Positions 49,015-58,172 of a DNA stretch of 64,000 nucleotides are shown here, in pieces. The position numbers and the translations under genes were made by a program. Position 1 is the first letter of the stretch; the number at the start of each line of letters is the position of its first letter. This stretch comes from Bretschneidera sinensis. Taxonomy: Eukaryota > Streptophyta > Magnoliopsida > Brassicales > Akaniaceae. Location of the stretch: contig CM043698.1 of the NCBI GenBank assembly GCA_023935145.1, positions 15,640,501-15,704,500 on the forward strand. Direction: 5' to 3'. The notes under the pieces are model-generated. The model did not search any database and was not told the origin of the DNA. It saw nothing but the letters and a program-made list of their open reading frames with translations.

Positions 49015-49657
49015 TGTTTGAATTTTACAACTCAAATTTTTGGGAAAAAAAAAACATAATTGTAATAATTAAATAACCAAAACAAACAAAGATTAATAAC
49101 ACAACAATAATCTCATTGTTTACGCCTACCAATAAATCCCACCGGTTTATTAATCTTTAATTATAATTTTAGAAACAGTAAAGTTGTTATACTCTCATTA
49201 CCTCACAACTCAAAAGCTCTAACACACACAAAGCTCTCAATCTATCTCTAGTTGTAAGCGTGTTCTCTACTTAACAACTCAAAACCTCAATACACCCAAA
49301 ACTCTCAACCTAGCTCTAATTGTAAGCGTGTTCTCCACTTAACAACTCAAAACCTCAACATATTCAAAGCTCTCAACCTAACTATAGTAGTAAACCCTTA
49401 TGATTTATATTGTATATTGAAATTGTGAGTATGCCTCAAACTTTCTCTAGGACTCCTTTTATATAGAGGATATTTTTCTAGTACTGCTATGAAAAGGATA
49501 ACAATATCATAGTAAACTACTACAACTTGTACATGCAACAATCCAATAGGAAACTACTACTCCTTCTATTAGAACAAGTAATTATAAAAGAGAAAACTAC
49601 TTTTCCCCAAACCAATTAGAAGTCTTCATTGTGGGAATTTGAGCCAAAATCCTAACA
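49015..49657 (-). repeat. 3' LTR of the oldest Copia-type element (layer 1)
   Basis: On the minus strand it begins TGTTAGGATTTTGGCTCAAA (plus-strand end CCTAACA at 49657) and ends at about 49015. It parallels the LTRs of layer 2 in U3 (TGTTAGGATTTTGGCTCAATT) and also the 50143-50310/62866-63240 pieces. Internal repeats of AACTCAAAACCTCAA(T/C)A occur two to three times. It is preceded on the minus strand by GAATTTGAGTCAAGGTGGACG, the equivalent of a PPT region. Confidence 0.7.
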
Positions 49658-50142
49658 ACGTCCACCTTGACTCAAATTCTCCACCTCGTCATCAAATTGT
49701 ACTTTCTTTTTTGGTTGAATCCTTCATTTTGATCTTCCCATCTCCTTTACTTATTCTTCGAAGCAATCATCCCCTCATTGTTCGGCTCATCTCTTGATAT
49801 AATCACAAACAATTCTTTATCCTCGAATACACTTGGTCTCTTCAATTTCTCTTTCTCTAGAGGTACCTCCAGAACTTCTTCATCCATACAAACTCTATTC
49901 ATCATCTCTAGTGGCTTGGACTCTTCAATCGTCTTGTAGAGCCATTGTCACATCAACACAACGTTGACGAAACTTTTTCAAAGAGAGAAATCATTCCCCT
50001 CATCAAATAACTCAATATTAATTTTATATATCTTTAGTATTTTTGTCATCGCAACCATAACTCTGATACCACTTGTTAGGATTTGTCCACCAAAATTTCA
50101 TTCAAGATCCACGTAAATAATTAACATAGCTCTTATACCACT
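49658..50142 (-). mobile_element. Shrunken internal region of the layer-1 element
   Basis: Only about 485 bp lie between the two LTR pieces. At its right end a minus-strand primer-binding site, TGGTATAAGAGC (50129-50140), abuts the LTR edge. A second PBS/LTR-edge-like stretch (TGGTATCAGAG, plus-strand CTCTGATACCA) occurs at about 50061-50071. No gag or pol frame survives. The element is an internally deleted relic. Confidence 0.55.
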
Positions 50143-50310
50143 TGTTGGGATTTTACCTATAAAATCCACTAACTTAAATTTTAGGCAAAAAACACAATTA
50201 CAACAATTAAATAACTAAAACAAATAAAGGGTAAAAATACAACAATTTAATGTGGTTCAACAATCTCTTTGCCTACATCCACCAACAAACCCCACCAGTT
50301 TGTTAATCCT
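50143..50310 (-). repeat. Left part of the layer-1 5' LTR, split by layer 2
   Basis: Starts TGTTGGGATTTTACC next to the PBS and runs to GTTAATCCT, where the layer-2 LTR begins. It is homologous to 49015-49190. The remainder continues at 62866 after the nested insertions. Confidence 0.65.
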
Positions 50311-50752
50311 TGTTATGATTTTGGCTCAATTCCCAACAAGGAGGACTTCTTATTGGTTTGGAAAAAATGATTTCCTATTTTATAGTTGCTTATTCTAGTA
50401 GGAATAATACTAGTAGTTTATTATTATGTTGTTATTCTTTTCCTAATAGTATTAATAAAATATCATCTATATAAATTGGGCCTTAGAGAAAGTTTGAGAC
50501 ATACTCATAATTCCAATATCATTACTAGAGCTAGGTGGAGAGCTTTGGGTGTACTGGAGATTTTGGGTTGTGAGGGCAATAATTTTTTTTTCTTCATAAA
50601 GTTGTTGTTAAGGATTAATAAAATTGTGAGTTTGTTGATGACATAGGCAAGGAGATTACCGAACCACATTAAATTGTTGTGCTTGATATTTTTTTATTTA
50701 TTTGCCTATTTATTATTATATGTAGGTAAATTTTAAGGGTAAAATCTCAACA
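50311..50752 (+). repeat. Layer-2 5' LTR
   Basis: 442 bp, TG...CA bounded, followed by a PBS-like site with one mismatch to initiator tRNA-Met. The TATA-like TATATAAATTGGG near 50469 would lie in U3. The partner LTR is at 62423-62860. Confidence 0.8.
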
Positions 50753-50820
50753 AGTGGTATCAAAGCCTGGTCATCTATTTGAAGAAGCTACCTACTACTA
50801 TTTGTTGTGTCTGCACCACC

Positions 50821-51292
50821 ATGTTGACAGGTATACCTAAATTTGATATTCCTTTATTTAATAGAAGCAACAATTTTACTCTGTGGTAGAGTACAATTCA
50901 AGATCTTCTAGTGCAACAAGATCTTGATAAGACTTTAGAGGAAGAAAAGCTAAAAAAGGTGACTGACAGAAAGTGACAATCGATTCAGAGGAAGACTGTA
51001 AGTACAATCAGGTTAGCTCTTGCTCCCGAGATCAAGTATACTGTGTTGAAAGAAACTAAACCCAAAGGTTTGTGGGATAAGCTCGAGAGCATCTATGCGT
51101 TAAAGTCTTTGACCAACAGATTGTGTCTCAAGATGAACCTCTATTCTCTAAATATGGAAGAAGGTACAAGTCTTCATGATCACTTGAATGAATTTAACAA
51201 GTTAATGTCTCAATTGTTGAACACAGAAGAAATATTGAAGGATGAGGAGAAGTCATTCCTCTTTTTATAATCTTTACCAAAATCTTACAAAC
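50821..51292 (+). pseudogene. Decayed Copia gag, 5' part (layer 2)
   Basis: From ATG 50821 (MLTGIPKFDIPLFN) the frame has internal stops, then stays open from 51043 to 51270. It reads ETKPKGLWDKLESIYALKS and EGTSLHDHLNEFNKLMSQLL, the UBN2/gag core of Copia elements. The stop in FLFL*SLPKSYK shows it is dead. The young element inserted right after this SLPKSYK codon run, and gag resumes at 61534. Confidence 0.85.
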
Positions 51293-52543
51293 TGTAGCTC
51301 GAGGTTTCAACCCAAGAGGGGGGGTGAATTGGGTTTTTAAAAACTTTTGCGGAATTTATACAAGTTTATAAAAACTGATAAGCAACAAATAATTGATACA
51401 AGTAGAAAGCTGTAAATAAAGAGTTTAAGGAAAGAGGATGCAAACACAGTTATAGTGGTTCGGCAATATCGGATTCGTTCCGACCCTACGTCCACTCTCT
51501 TCAAGGAACTCCTTGAAGTAATCCACTAAGAAAACTTAGTCGCACAACTTAGCCGGGTGTTGCACAAACCGTACACAAGCAATTTACAGGAATTGCTTAA
51601 ACCGAAAAATCCCCTTCCTTTCGGAAGTTTCCCCTTCCTCTCGGAAGTAATCCCTTTACAAAGATGGTGTAAAGTAAAAGGTAGAGAGACAACAAATGAA
51701 AGCTTATTACAACAGAAATGTCTCTCTTTCAAAGTAAAGCTTGAAGAAATGGCTCAATAAGATTATTTCAAAGCTTTTTGTGTTTCAAGAGTATAAAAAC
51801 TTGATTATATGAGATCAACTCTTTTTGAATATGTGCTGCTTGTTATTGAATGCTTTGCTGAGTGGGTTTATATAGCAATCAATTAATATGGCCGTTTTGG
51901 ACTTTAATTTGAAAAAGATTTACTTTAAAACGTTCAGATTTGGAGTCCAACGGTCATATTTTTGAACTACCAGTCGACTGGGTCGAGATACCAGTCGACT
52001 GGGTTCACTTGAAAAATATACGTTTTCAGACCTTCTGGGTATCCAGTCGACTGGTATATATCATCCAGTCGACTGGGGACTTTCTGTCCATTTTACCAGT
52101 CGACTGGGTTGATTCATCCAGTCGACTGGAGACTTACTGGTCAAAGTACCAGTCGACTGGGTTGTTTGATCCAGTCGACTGGGTTCCTTCTGACCTTTAT
52201 ACCAGTCGACTGGTATATGTACCCAGTCGACTGGGTTGTCTTCCAACCCAGTTTTTCTTCTGTTTTTCATTTAAAAACATTTTAAAATTAATGGTTTTAG
52301 AAAAACCATTTGTGTTTGAGCCATTAAACAAGCTAATACAATGTATGAGTGAGACTTACATTGGTTCTAAACCTTAAGACCTATACTAGATCTTCAGTCT
52401 TCACTTGATACTTGATTTGGTTCGAGTTTTTGCACTTTGTTCCTTGGTTGAATGTGTTTGATCCTTAATACAACTTAGTTTAAACATGTTAGTTAAATAA
52501 CAGTTGTGTTTTGCCATCATTAAAATACGGGCGAGGGTCAACA
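51293..52543 (-). repeat. 3' LTR of the young Copia element
   Basis: Direct repeat of 60283-61533. On the minus strand U3 carries ten CCAGTCGACTGG palindromes (51970-52234), then a TATA box (TATATAAA, 51867-51874), then R/U5. Reading frames full of PVDW/SRL/STG across this LTR are by-products of the palindromes. Confidence 0.95.
51970..52234. promoter_or_regulatory. Array of ten CCAGTCGACTGG palindromes, 3' LTR
   Basis: Exact 12-bp palindromes start at 51970, 51991, 52043, 52065, 52096, 52118, 52149, 52171, 52202 and 52223. They form five pairs with spacings of 21-22 bp inside pairs and 31 bp (once 52) between pairs. Spacer sequences differ while the core is invariant. The nearest palindrome is about 95 bp upstream of the LTR TATA box on the minus strand. 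Confidence 0.9.
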
Positions 52544-52557
52544 ATCTCCCCCTTTTT
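52544..52557 (-). other. Polypurine tract of the young element
   Basis: Minus strand AAAAAGGGGGAGAT lies directly before the 3' LTR start (TGTTGACCC). This is the primer for plus-strand DNA synthesis and is typical of Copia elements. Confidence 0.9.
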
Positions 52558-53085
52558 GATGATGACAAAACTAATAATGTAAAAACAGTTTTAAAAACTA
52601 AGTGTTAAGATTTTACAAAAATTTGGACAGAGTCTCCTCTGTTTTTCGAGTAAAACCACCCTGTAAACAAGCAAACACAGTTTATATTTCTTTCAACCAA
52701 TCCAGAATTAAACTCAACCAATCAATAAACATTTTTACATAGATATGGAGCAATGCTCCCCCTAAATCTATGCATTGGTTGCGTTTTTACTTAGATTTTC
52801 TCGTTTTTCTCATTTTTCTCCCCCGTTTTGACAACAGCAACCAAAGGGGGCAGAACAATTAACAAATAAGCTATGAGACAAACAGATATTTAAAAAACAG
52901 TTCTAACATATCACAAATAGCTTAAATAAATGCAAGAAATATGGCTTATAGTATTACATCATCATAGAAAAAGTCAATACAAGTAGAGTCTTATAGAGCC
53001 ATAACTAAGAAAAAACAAACATGAGATGTCCGTGCTAAGTGACAAATACTGGAAAAGTGCTAAGAACTGATTAAATGAATGAGAC

Positions 53086-54342
53086 TCATGGTGCGGGAGA
53101 GTCCGAGCTGTCACGAAGAAGTTCCCTAATCTCAGCTAGGGAACCCTCGGTGTGCTCTCGATGTAACTCGAAGTCATCCCGTAGATGGTCTATGGAGGAG
53201 CTCAGCCTCTGATAATCGGACTGCATGGACTGAAAACCGGATTCCATCGTCATCTGAAGACTCGTGATAGCTCGTAGGATGTCACCATATCCAGTCTGAC
53301 CAGTACTCGAGCCACCAATGGGAGGTGCTCGGGTATCTGTCTCCATCTCAGCAGCCGTATCAGCATCCTCACCACTGTCACTCGCATCCTCTCGAATCCT
53401 TAGGCGCTTTCCAGCCTTAGGATAGAGAAACCCTTCACGAACAGTACATCCCATCTTCTTCAGAGATGAGATGTTGATGATATCCGTCAATCCGATATCC
53501 TGAGCCTCGGAGGCAGGCAAAGGTACCCGGAAGTGCTGGAGGATGAGTGTAATGAGCATCCCATAAGGAAGACACCCGGAGTCGTTTGCTTCACCGTTTA
53601 TCATGTTGGCGAGCAGCAGAGGATATATATTGAAGTGGTGCCCAGATTTTAGGCACCAAATCAATACCGTATCTATTTTAGATAGATACCCTCGACTCCC
53701 GAGTCTCGGGTGGATGGTCCAACTGACAATCAATTGAAACATTTTTGAGTCGAGGGGCAAGTCACTACATGTGTGAAATGTAGTGGGTCTGTACACATAG
53801 TTAGGGTCGCCCCTGACTATCCGACAGGCCTCCTCAACTTCAAAGTTGTCTGGCCATCCATCCAGACTCCATTGAACCCCCCTTATAGGGATTCTCAGAA
53901 TGCTCATCAAGAGGTCAGTGTTGACCTCAAACTCCACACCGCTAACTCTGGTTCTGAATCTCAGAGCCAGAGGACTGGGTTTCACCAAGTTCGCATAGAA
54001 CTGGTGAATCAGTCGCGGGTAATATTTTTCATGAATACTGACCAGTGGGGTCAGATTTATTGCCTCAAAGGCTGGAAGAATATCGAAATTACCATGACGA
54101 ATGGAGTCGAAATCAACGACTCTACCCGTCATGATTTTCTTGTGACGGATTATAGAGTTATACCTCTTATGAGCAGCTGGGCTGAAAAACAGAGCCTGCT
54201 CCAACTCTGTTCTGGACTCCTTGCTGGATGACCCTGCTACTCCCTTCCCTTTTGATTCCGAAGCCGAAGGTTTTGAAGACCTAGGCTTTTTGGGCGCATT
54301 AGGTCCACTTGTTGTGAGTTTTATACGGATTTTGTCACTCAT
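53086..54342 (-). CDS. Extra ORF (418 aa) in the env-like position of the young element
   Basis: Intact ORF, sense with the element, between pol and the 3' LTR. Residues 1-45 are basic and Ser/Lys-rich (NAPKKPRSSKPSASESKG). Residues about 60-290 resemble the 'putative plant transposon protein' domain found in many plant repeat ORFs: KIMTGRVVDFDSI, YYPRLIHQFYANLV, VSGVEFEVNTDLLMSILRIP, LIVSWTIHPR. An acidic linker (ASDSGEDADTAAEMETD) follows, then a C-terminal helical, coiled-coil-like region (SLQMTMESGFQSMQSDYQRL, LREDxF-type heptads). There is no signal peptide and no membrane segment, so it does not look like an envelope protein. The ATG lies about 210 bp downstream of a private TATA box and palindrome array. 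The domain name is from memory; function unknown. Confidence 0.85.
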   Translation of the reverse strand: MSDKIRIKLTTSGPNAPKKPRSSKPSASESKGKGVAGSSSKESRTELEQALFFSPAAHKRYNSIIRHKKIMTGRVVDFDSIRHGNFDILPAFEAINLTPLVSIHEKYYPRLIHQFYANLVKPSPLALRFRTRVSGVEFEVNTDLLMSILRIPIRGVQWSLDGWPDNFEVEEACRIVRGDPNYVYRPTTFHTCSDLPLDSKMFQLIVSWTIHPRLGSRGYLSKIDTVLIWCLKSGHHFNIYPLLLANMINGEANDSGCLPYGMLITLILQHFRVPLPASEAQDIGLTDIINISSLKKMGCTVREGFLYPKAGKRLRIREDASDSGEDADTAAEMETDTRAPPIGGSSTGQTGYGDILRAITSLQMTMESGFQSMQSDYQRLSSSIDHLRDDFELHREHTEGSLAEIRELLRDSSDSPAP

Positions 54343-54552
54343 TTTCGAGAAATTTGAAGTTTTTGGAAAAAGGAAATTTGGTAAAAATGAGAGATTGTAA
54401 CCGTAGAAAGTTAAAAATCTCTTTAGGAATGAGTAGATCGGTGTGTTTAGAAGGGATTTGGATGATTTTTAGATCAAAAAGATGAATTTTTCTAGAGAGA
54501 GAAAGCTTGGGTTCTTTGAAAATGGCGTAAAGAGGGCGAAAATGAACAGTCC

Positions 54553-54560
54553 CTTTTATA
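54553..54560 (-). promoter_or_regulatory. Candidate TATA box for the extra ORF
   Basis: Minus strand GATTTTATAAAAGGG contains TATAAAAG. It lies 12 bp downstream of the last palindrome and about 210 bp upstream of the ORF start at 54342. It copies the palindromes-then-TATA order of the LTR U3. Confidence 0.6.
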
Positions 54561-54571
54561 AAATCGCGATA

Positions 54572-54909
54572 CCAGTCGACTGGGTAAACTTACCAGTCGA
54601 CTGGGCCCTTTTGTAAAGATGAACAGTTTCTCTTACCAGTCGACTGGGTAAACGTACCAGTCGACTGGATCAACTGACAGTGAGATACCAGTCTACTGGG
54701 CTATTGTTACCAGTCGACTGGGGGTTCAAAAAAAATGAAAAAATTTGGCTCCAAGCATGATTTGATTTTATAGACGACTGGAGAAGACTTACCAGTCGTC
54801 TGGAGTTTTTGGCAGAGAGTTACCAGTCGACTGGGTCAAAATTACCAGTCGACTGGAAAAACAGGCAGAGACTTACCAGTCGACTGGAGAACATTTACCA
54901 GTCGACTGG
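54572..54909. promoter_or_regulatory. Internal array of about twelve CCAGTCGACTGG palindromes
   Basis: Sites start at 54572, 54593, 54636, 54657, 54688 (one mismatch), 54710, 54770 (half-degenerate), 54792 (one mismatch), 54823, 54845, 54876 and 54898. They again form pairs 21-22 bp apart, with most pair-to-pair steps 31 bp (others 43 and 60). The array lies between the pol stop and the extra ORF. Spacer sequences are unlike those in the LTR. Confidence 0.9.
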
Positions 54910-55049
54910 ATCCTGAGTAAAATTTCCAGTCCTGAATTTTTAGCACGATTTTGTTTATCTATGACATTTTTGAGTGAAGGGAATAATTAAACATGGATTA
55001 ATACTCTATCACTCAATGTCAAACATGCAAATGATGAAATGAGATGCAA

Positions 55050-58000
55050 TCAAACATTCAATTTATCAAAATCAAGCAATCCCATCAACTTTCTTATTTT
55101 GCAAAAACTAGCTTCACTTAAGGGTTTTGTAAGAATATCAGCTATTTGATCTTCTGAAGGTATAAATTCTAATCTTATATCACCTTTTTGAGCATGGTCT
55201 CTTAAGAAATGATGTCTAATCTCTATATGCTTGGTTCTAGAGTGCTGAATAGGATTTTTGGTTAGGTTGATGGCACTAGTATTATCACAAAATATAGGAA
55301 TATTTTTGAGACTCATGCCATAGTCTTCTAGTTGTTGTTTCATCCATAATACCTGGGCACAACAACTGCCAGCTGCTACATATTCCGCCTCAGCGGTTGA
55401 TAGTGCAACTGAATTCTGTTTCTTGGAGAACCAAGAAGTTAACATAGCACCTAAGAATTGGCATGTTCCACTTGTGCTTTTTCTATCTAACCTACATCCA
55501 GCAAAATCAGCATCCGAATATCCTACTAGCTCAAAAGATGATTCTCTAGAATACCATAATCCTATGGTCTGGGTCCCTTGTAGATATCTAAGGATTCTTT
55601 TTACTGCAACTACATGTGATTCCTTAGGATTAGATTGAAATCTAGCGCACATGCATACACTGAACATTATATCAGGTCTACTTGCAGTCAAGTACAGTAA
55701 AGCACCTATCATGCTTCTATAATATTTAGAATCTACAGTTTTACCTCCTTCATCAAGATCAAGTTTGGTGGTTGTGCTCATAGGCGTTCCAATTGGCTTT
55801 GAGCTTTCCATCCCGAACCTCTTTAGTAGATCTTTGATGTACTTTTGTTGATTGATGAAGATACCTCCTTTTAGTTGCTTGATTTGCAGTCCAAGGAAGT
55901 AGGTAAGTTCTCCCATCATGCTCATTTCAAATTCACCTTGCATGCACTTTGCAAACTCTTGACACATAGATTCATTAGTAGCACCAAATATAATATCATC
56001 AACATATATTTGAACTATCAAAGTGTCATTTTTGTGAGTTTTTGTGAAGAGAGTTGTATCTATTTTTCCTCTTACAAAATCATTATCAATCAAAAATTTG
56101 CTTAGTCTTTCGTACCATGCCCTTGGAGCTTGCTTCAGCCCATATAAAGCCTTAGAAAGCTTGTAGACATGATTTGGAAGACTAGGATTTTCAAAACCAA
56201 GAGGTTGTTCAACATAAACCTCTTCTTCTATAAAGCCATTTAAAAAGGCACTTTTCACATCCATTTGAAATAGCTTGAATTTATTAAAGCATGCAAAGGC
56301 TAATAACATTCGAATAGCTTCTAATCTAGCTACGGGAGCATAGGTTTCATCAAAATCTATTCCTTCCTCTTGATTATATCCCTTAGCAACTAGCCTAGCC
56401 TTATTTCTAGTTACTATACCATTTTCATCCATTTTATTTCTATATACCCATTTAGTTCCAATAATTGAATGATCTTTAGGTCTTGGAACTAGTTCCCAAA
56501 CATTGTTTCTCTCAAATTGATTTATCTCTTCCTGCATTGCAATTATCCAATCATTATCTTTTTCAGCTTCTATAAATGTCTTAGGTTCTACTTGAGACAA
56601 ATAAGCTACAAAATTGCAAATATTTCTAATGGAAGAACGAGTTCTTACCCCTTGTGAAGGATCACCAATTACTTGATCAATTGGATGATGATTTACATAC
56701 CTCCAATCCTTGGGTAGATTTTCCTCTTGTTGACTTGAGGATGGTTGGTCCAAATTTGGAGTTGCCATCCCTTCATTTGTTTGAGAAGAACTCACTTTTG
56801 GGTCAACAATGGGAGTAGAAGTTTCCATTCTTGGAATAAAATCTGCATCATCTTTAAAGGAAACTTCTCCACTACTCATTGGGTTAGATTCATCAATAGT
56901 TACATGCACAGATTCTTCTACTACTAGAGTTCTCTTATTGAAAACTCTATAAGCCTTACTAGTAGTAGAATATCCTAAAAATATCCCTTCATCGGTCTTG
57001 GAATCAAATTTACCCAAGTTAGTTTTATTGTTATTTAAGATGAAGCACTTACTACCAAAGGCACGAAAATAGGAAATATTGGGCTTTCTCCCTTTCCATA
57101 GTTCATAAGGAGTTTTATCAAGCAGGGGCCTTATCAAAATTCTATTTAAAATATAGCAAGAAGTATTCACGGCTTCAGCCCAAAAATATTTTGGTAAATT
57201 ATTTTCACAAAGCATTGTTCTTGAAAATTCTTCTAGAACTCTATTTTTCCTCTCAACAACTCCATTTTGTTGAGGAGTTCTAGGAGCTGAAAAGTTGTGA
57301 TTAATTCCATTTTCATCACAAAATTTTGAAAAGCTTTGATTTTCAAATTCTTTGCCATGATCACTTCTTATGCTTGAAATACAAATTCCTTTTTCATTTT
57401 GTACCTTTTTGCAAAACTTTTCAAATCCTTTGAAAGCTTCATCCTTATAAGCAATAAAAATAACAAAGGTATATCTTGAATAGTCATCAACAATAACAAG
57501 AGCATATTGATGGCCACCTAGACTAATGGTACTAATTGGACCAAATAAGTCCATATGCAAAAGTTCCAAAGGTCTAGTAGTTGAGACAACATTTTTTGCT
57601 TTGAAAGATATCCTTGATTGTTTTCCCATTTGACAAGCATTGCAAATTTTATTTTTCTCAAAATTGATTTTAGGAAGACCAATAACTAAATCTTTTCTTG
57701 AAACAATTTTTAGCAAGTTCATATTTACATGACCAAGCCTTCTATGCCATAGCCATTGATTTTCACTAAAAGCAGGAAAACATTTTTCATTATTGGAATG
57801 TAAGGATTTCAAATCAACTATATAGACATTTTCATGTCTATGGCCAATGAATTTGATCTTGTTGCTCTTGATGTCTATAACTAGACAATGAGAGGTCTCA
57901 AATGTGACTTTATATCCTTTGTCACATAATTGACTAATGCTAAGTAAATTTGGCTTTAAGCCTTGTACTAGCAATACATTATCTAAAGTTGAGAAATCAT

Positions 58001-58172
58001 TACCGACTTTTCCATGCCCGATGATCTTTATTTTAGTATTGTCTCCAATGGTCACAAGTCCACCATCTCTTAGAGTTAGCTCCTTGAATACGCTTTTATC
58101 ACCGGTCATATGCTTCGAGCAACCGCTATCAAGGTACCAACAGTTACCTTTCTCCTTGGTATGAAGGCAAAT
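55050..58172 (-). CDS. pol: Copia pol: protease, integrase, reverse transcriptase, RNase H
   Basis: Open frame of about 1040 codons; the first internal Met is at 58109. The protease active site [14 protein letters not shown] lies at its very start. GAG-pre-integrase has [10 protein letters not shown]...CNACQMGKQ (HHCC zinc finger). The integrase core has [28 protein letters not shown] and [17 protein letters not shown] (D,D,E). RT has [44 protein letters not shown] and the catalytic YVDD ([10 protein letters not shown]). RNase H has [31 protein letters not shown] and ILTKPL. There is no frameshift or internal stop. Enzymes act in virus-like particles in the cytoplasm; integrase acts in the nucleus. 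It is in the same frame as gag, separated from it by a single TAG. Confidence 0.95.
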   Translation of the reverse strand: MCLHTKEKGNCWYLDSGCSKHMTGDKSVFKELTLRDGGLVTIGDNTKIKIIGHGKVGNDFSTLDNVLLVQGLKPNLLSISQLCDKGYKVTFETSHCLVIDIKSNKIKFIGHRHENVYIVDLKSLHSNNEKCFPAFSENQWLWHRRLGHVNMNLLKIVSRKDLVIGLPKINFEKNKICNACQMGKQSRISFKAKNVVSTTRPLELLHMDLFGPISTISLGGHQYALVIVDDYSRYTFVIFIAYKDEAFKGFEKFCKKVQNEKGICISSIRSDHGKEFENQSFSKFCDENGINHNFSAPRTPQQNGVVERKNRVLEEFSRTMLCENNLPKYFWAEAVNTSCYILNRILIRPLLDKTPYELWKGRKPNISYFRAFGSKCFILNNNKTNLGKFDSKTDEGIFLGYSTTSKAYRVFNKRTLVVEESVHVTIDESNPMSSGEVSFKDDADFIPRMETSTPIVDPKVSSSQTNEGMATPNLDQPSSSQQEENLPKDWRYVNHHPIDQVIGDPSQGVRTRSSIRNICNFVAYLSQVEPKTFIEAEKDNDWIIAMQEEINQFERNNVWELVPRPKDHSIIGTKWVYRNKMDENGIVTRNKARLVAKGYNQEEGIDFDETYAPVARLEAIRMLLAFACFNKFKLFQMDVKSAFLNGFIEEEVYVEQPLGFENPSLPNHVYKLSKALYGLKQAPRAWYERLSKFLIDNDFVRGKIDTTLFTKTHKNDTLIVQIYVDDIIFGATNESMCQEFAKCMQGEFEMSMMGELTYFLGLQIKQLKGGIFINQQKYIKDLLKRFGMESSKPIGTPMSTTTKLDLDEGGKTVDSKYYRSMIGALLYLTASRPDIMFSVCMCARFQSNPKESHVVAVKRILRYLQGTQTIGLWYSRESSFELVGYSDADFAGCRLDRKSTSGTCQFLGAMLTSWFSKKQNSVALSTAEAEYVAAGSCCAQVLWMKQQLEDYGMSLKNIPIFCDNTSAINLTKNPIQHSRTKHIEIRHHFLRDHAQKGDIRLEFIPSEDQIADILTKPLSEASFCKIRKLMGLLDFDKLNV

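Noticed and set aside
51940..52377. 145-aa frame rich in PVDW in each LTR (also 60930-61367) and the opposing 69-aa frame
   Set aside because: The repeats are simply translations of CCAGTCGACTGG in different frames. The region is U3 and has no coding signature beyond the palindromes.
53773..54231. 152-aa plus-strand frame opposite the extra ORF, and similar plus-strand frames opposite gag and pol
   Set aside because: Antisense shadows of strongly coding minus-strand ORFs.
54572..54909. CRISPR-like array (short repeat, variable spacers)
   Set aside because: Plant nuclear DNA. Repeats are 12-bp perfect palindromes with 9-19-bp spacers in pairs, with no cas genes; they are better explained as element cis-motifs.
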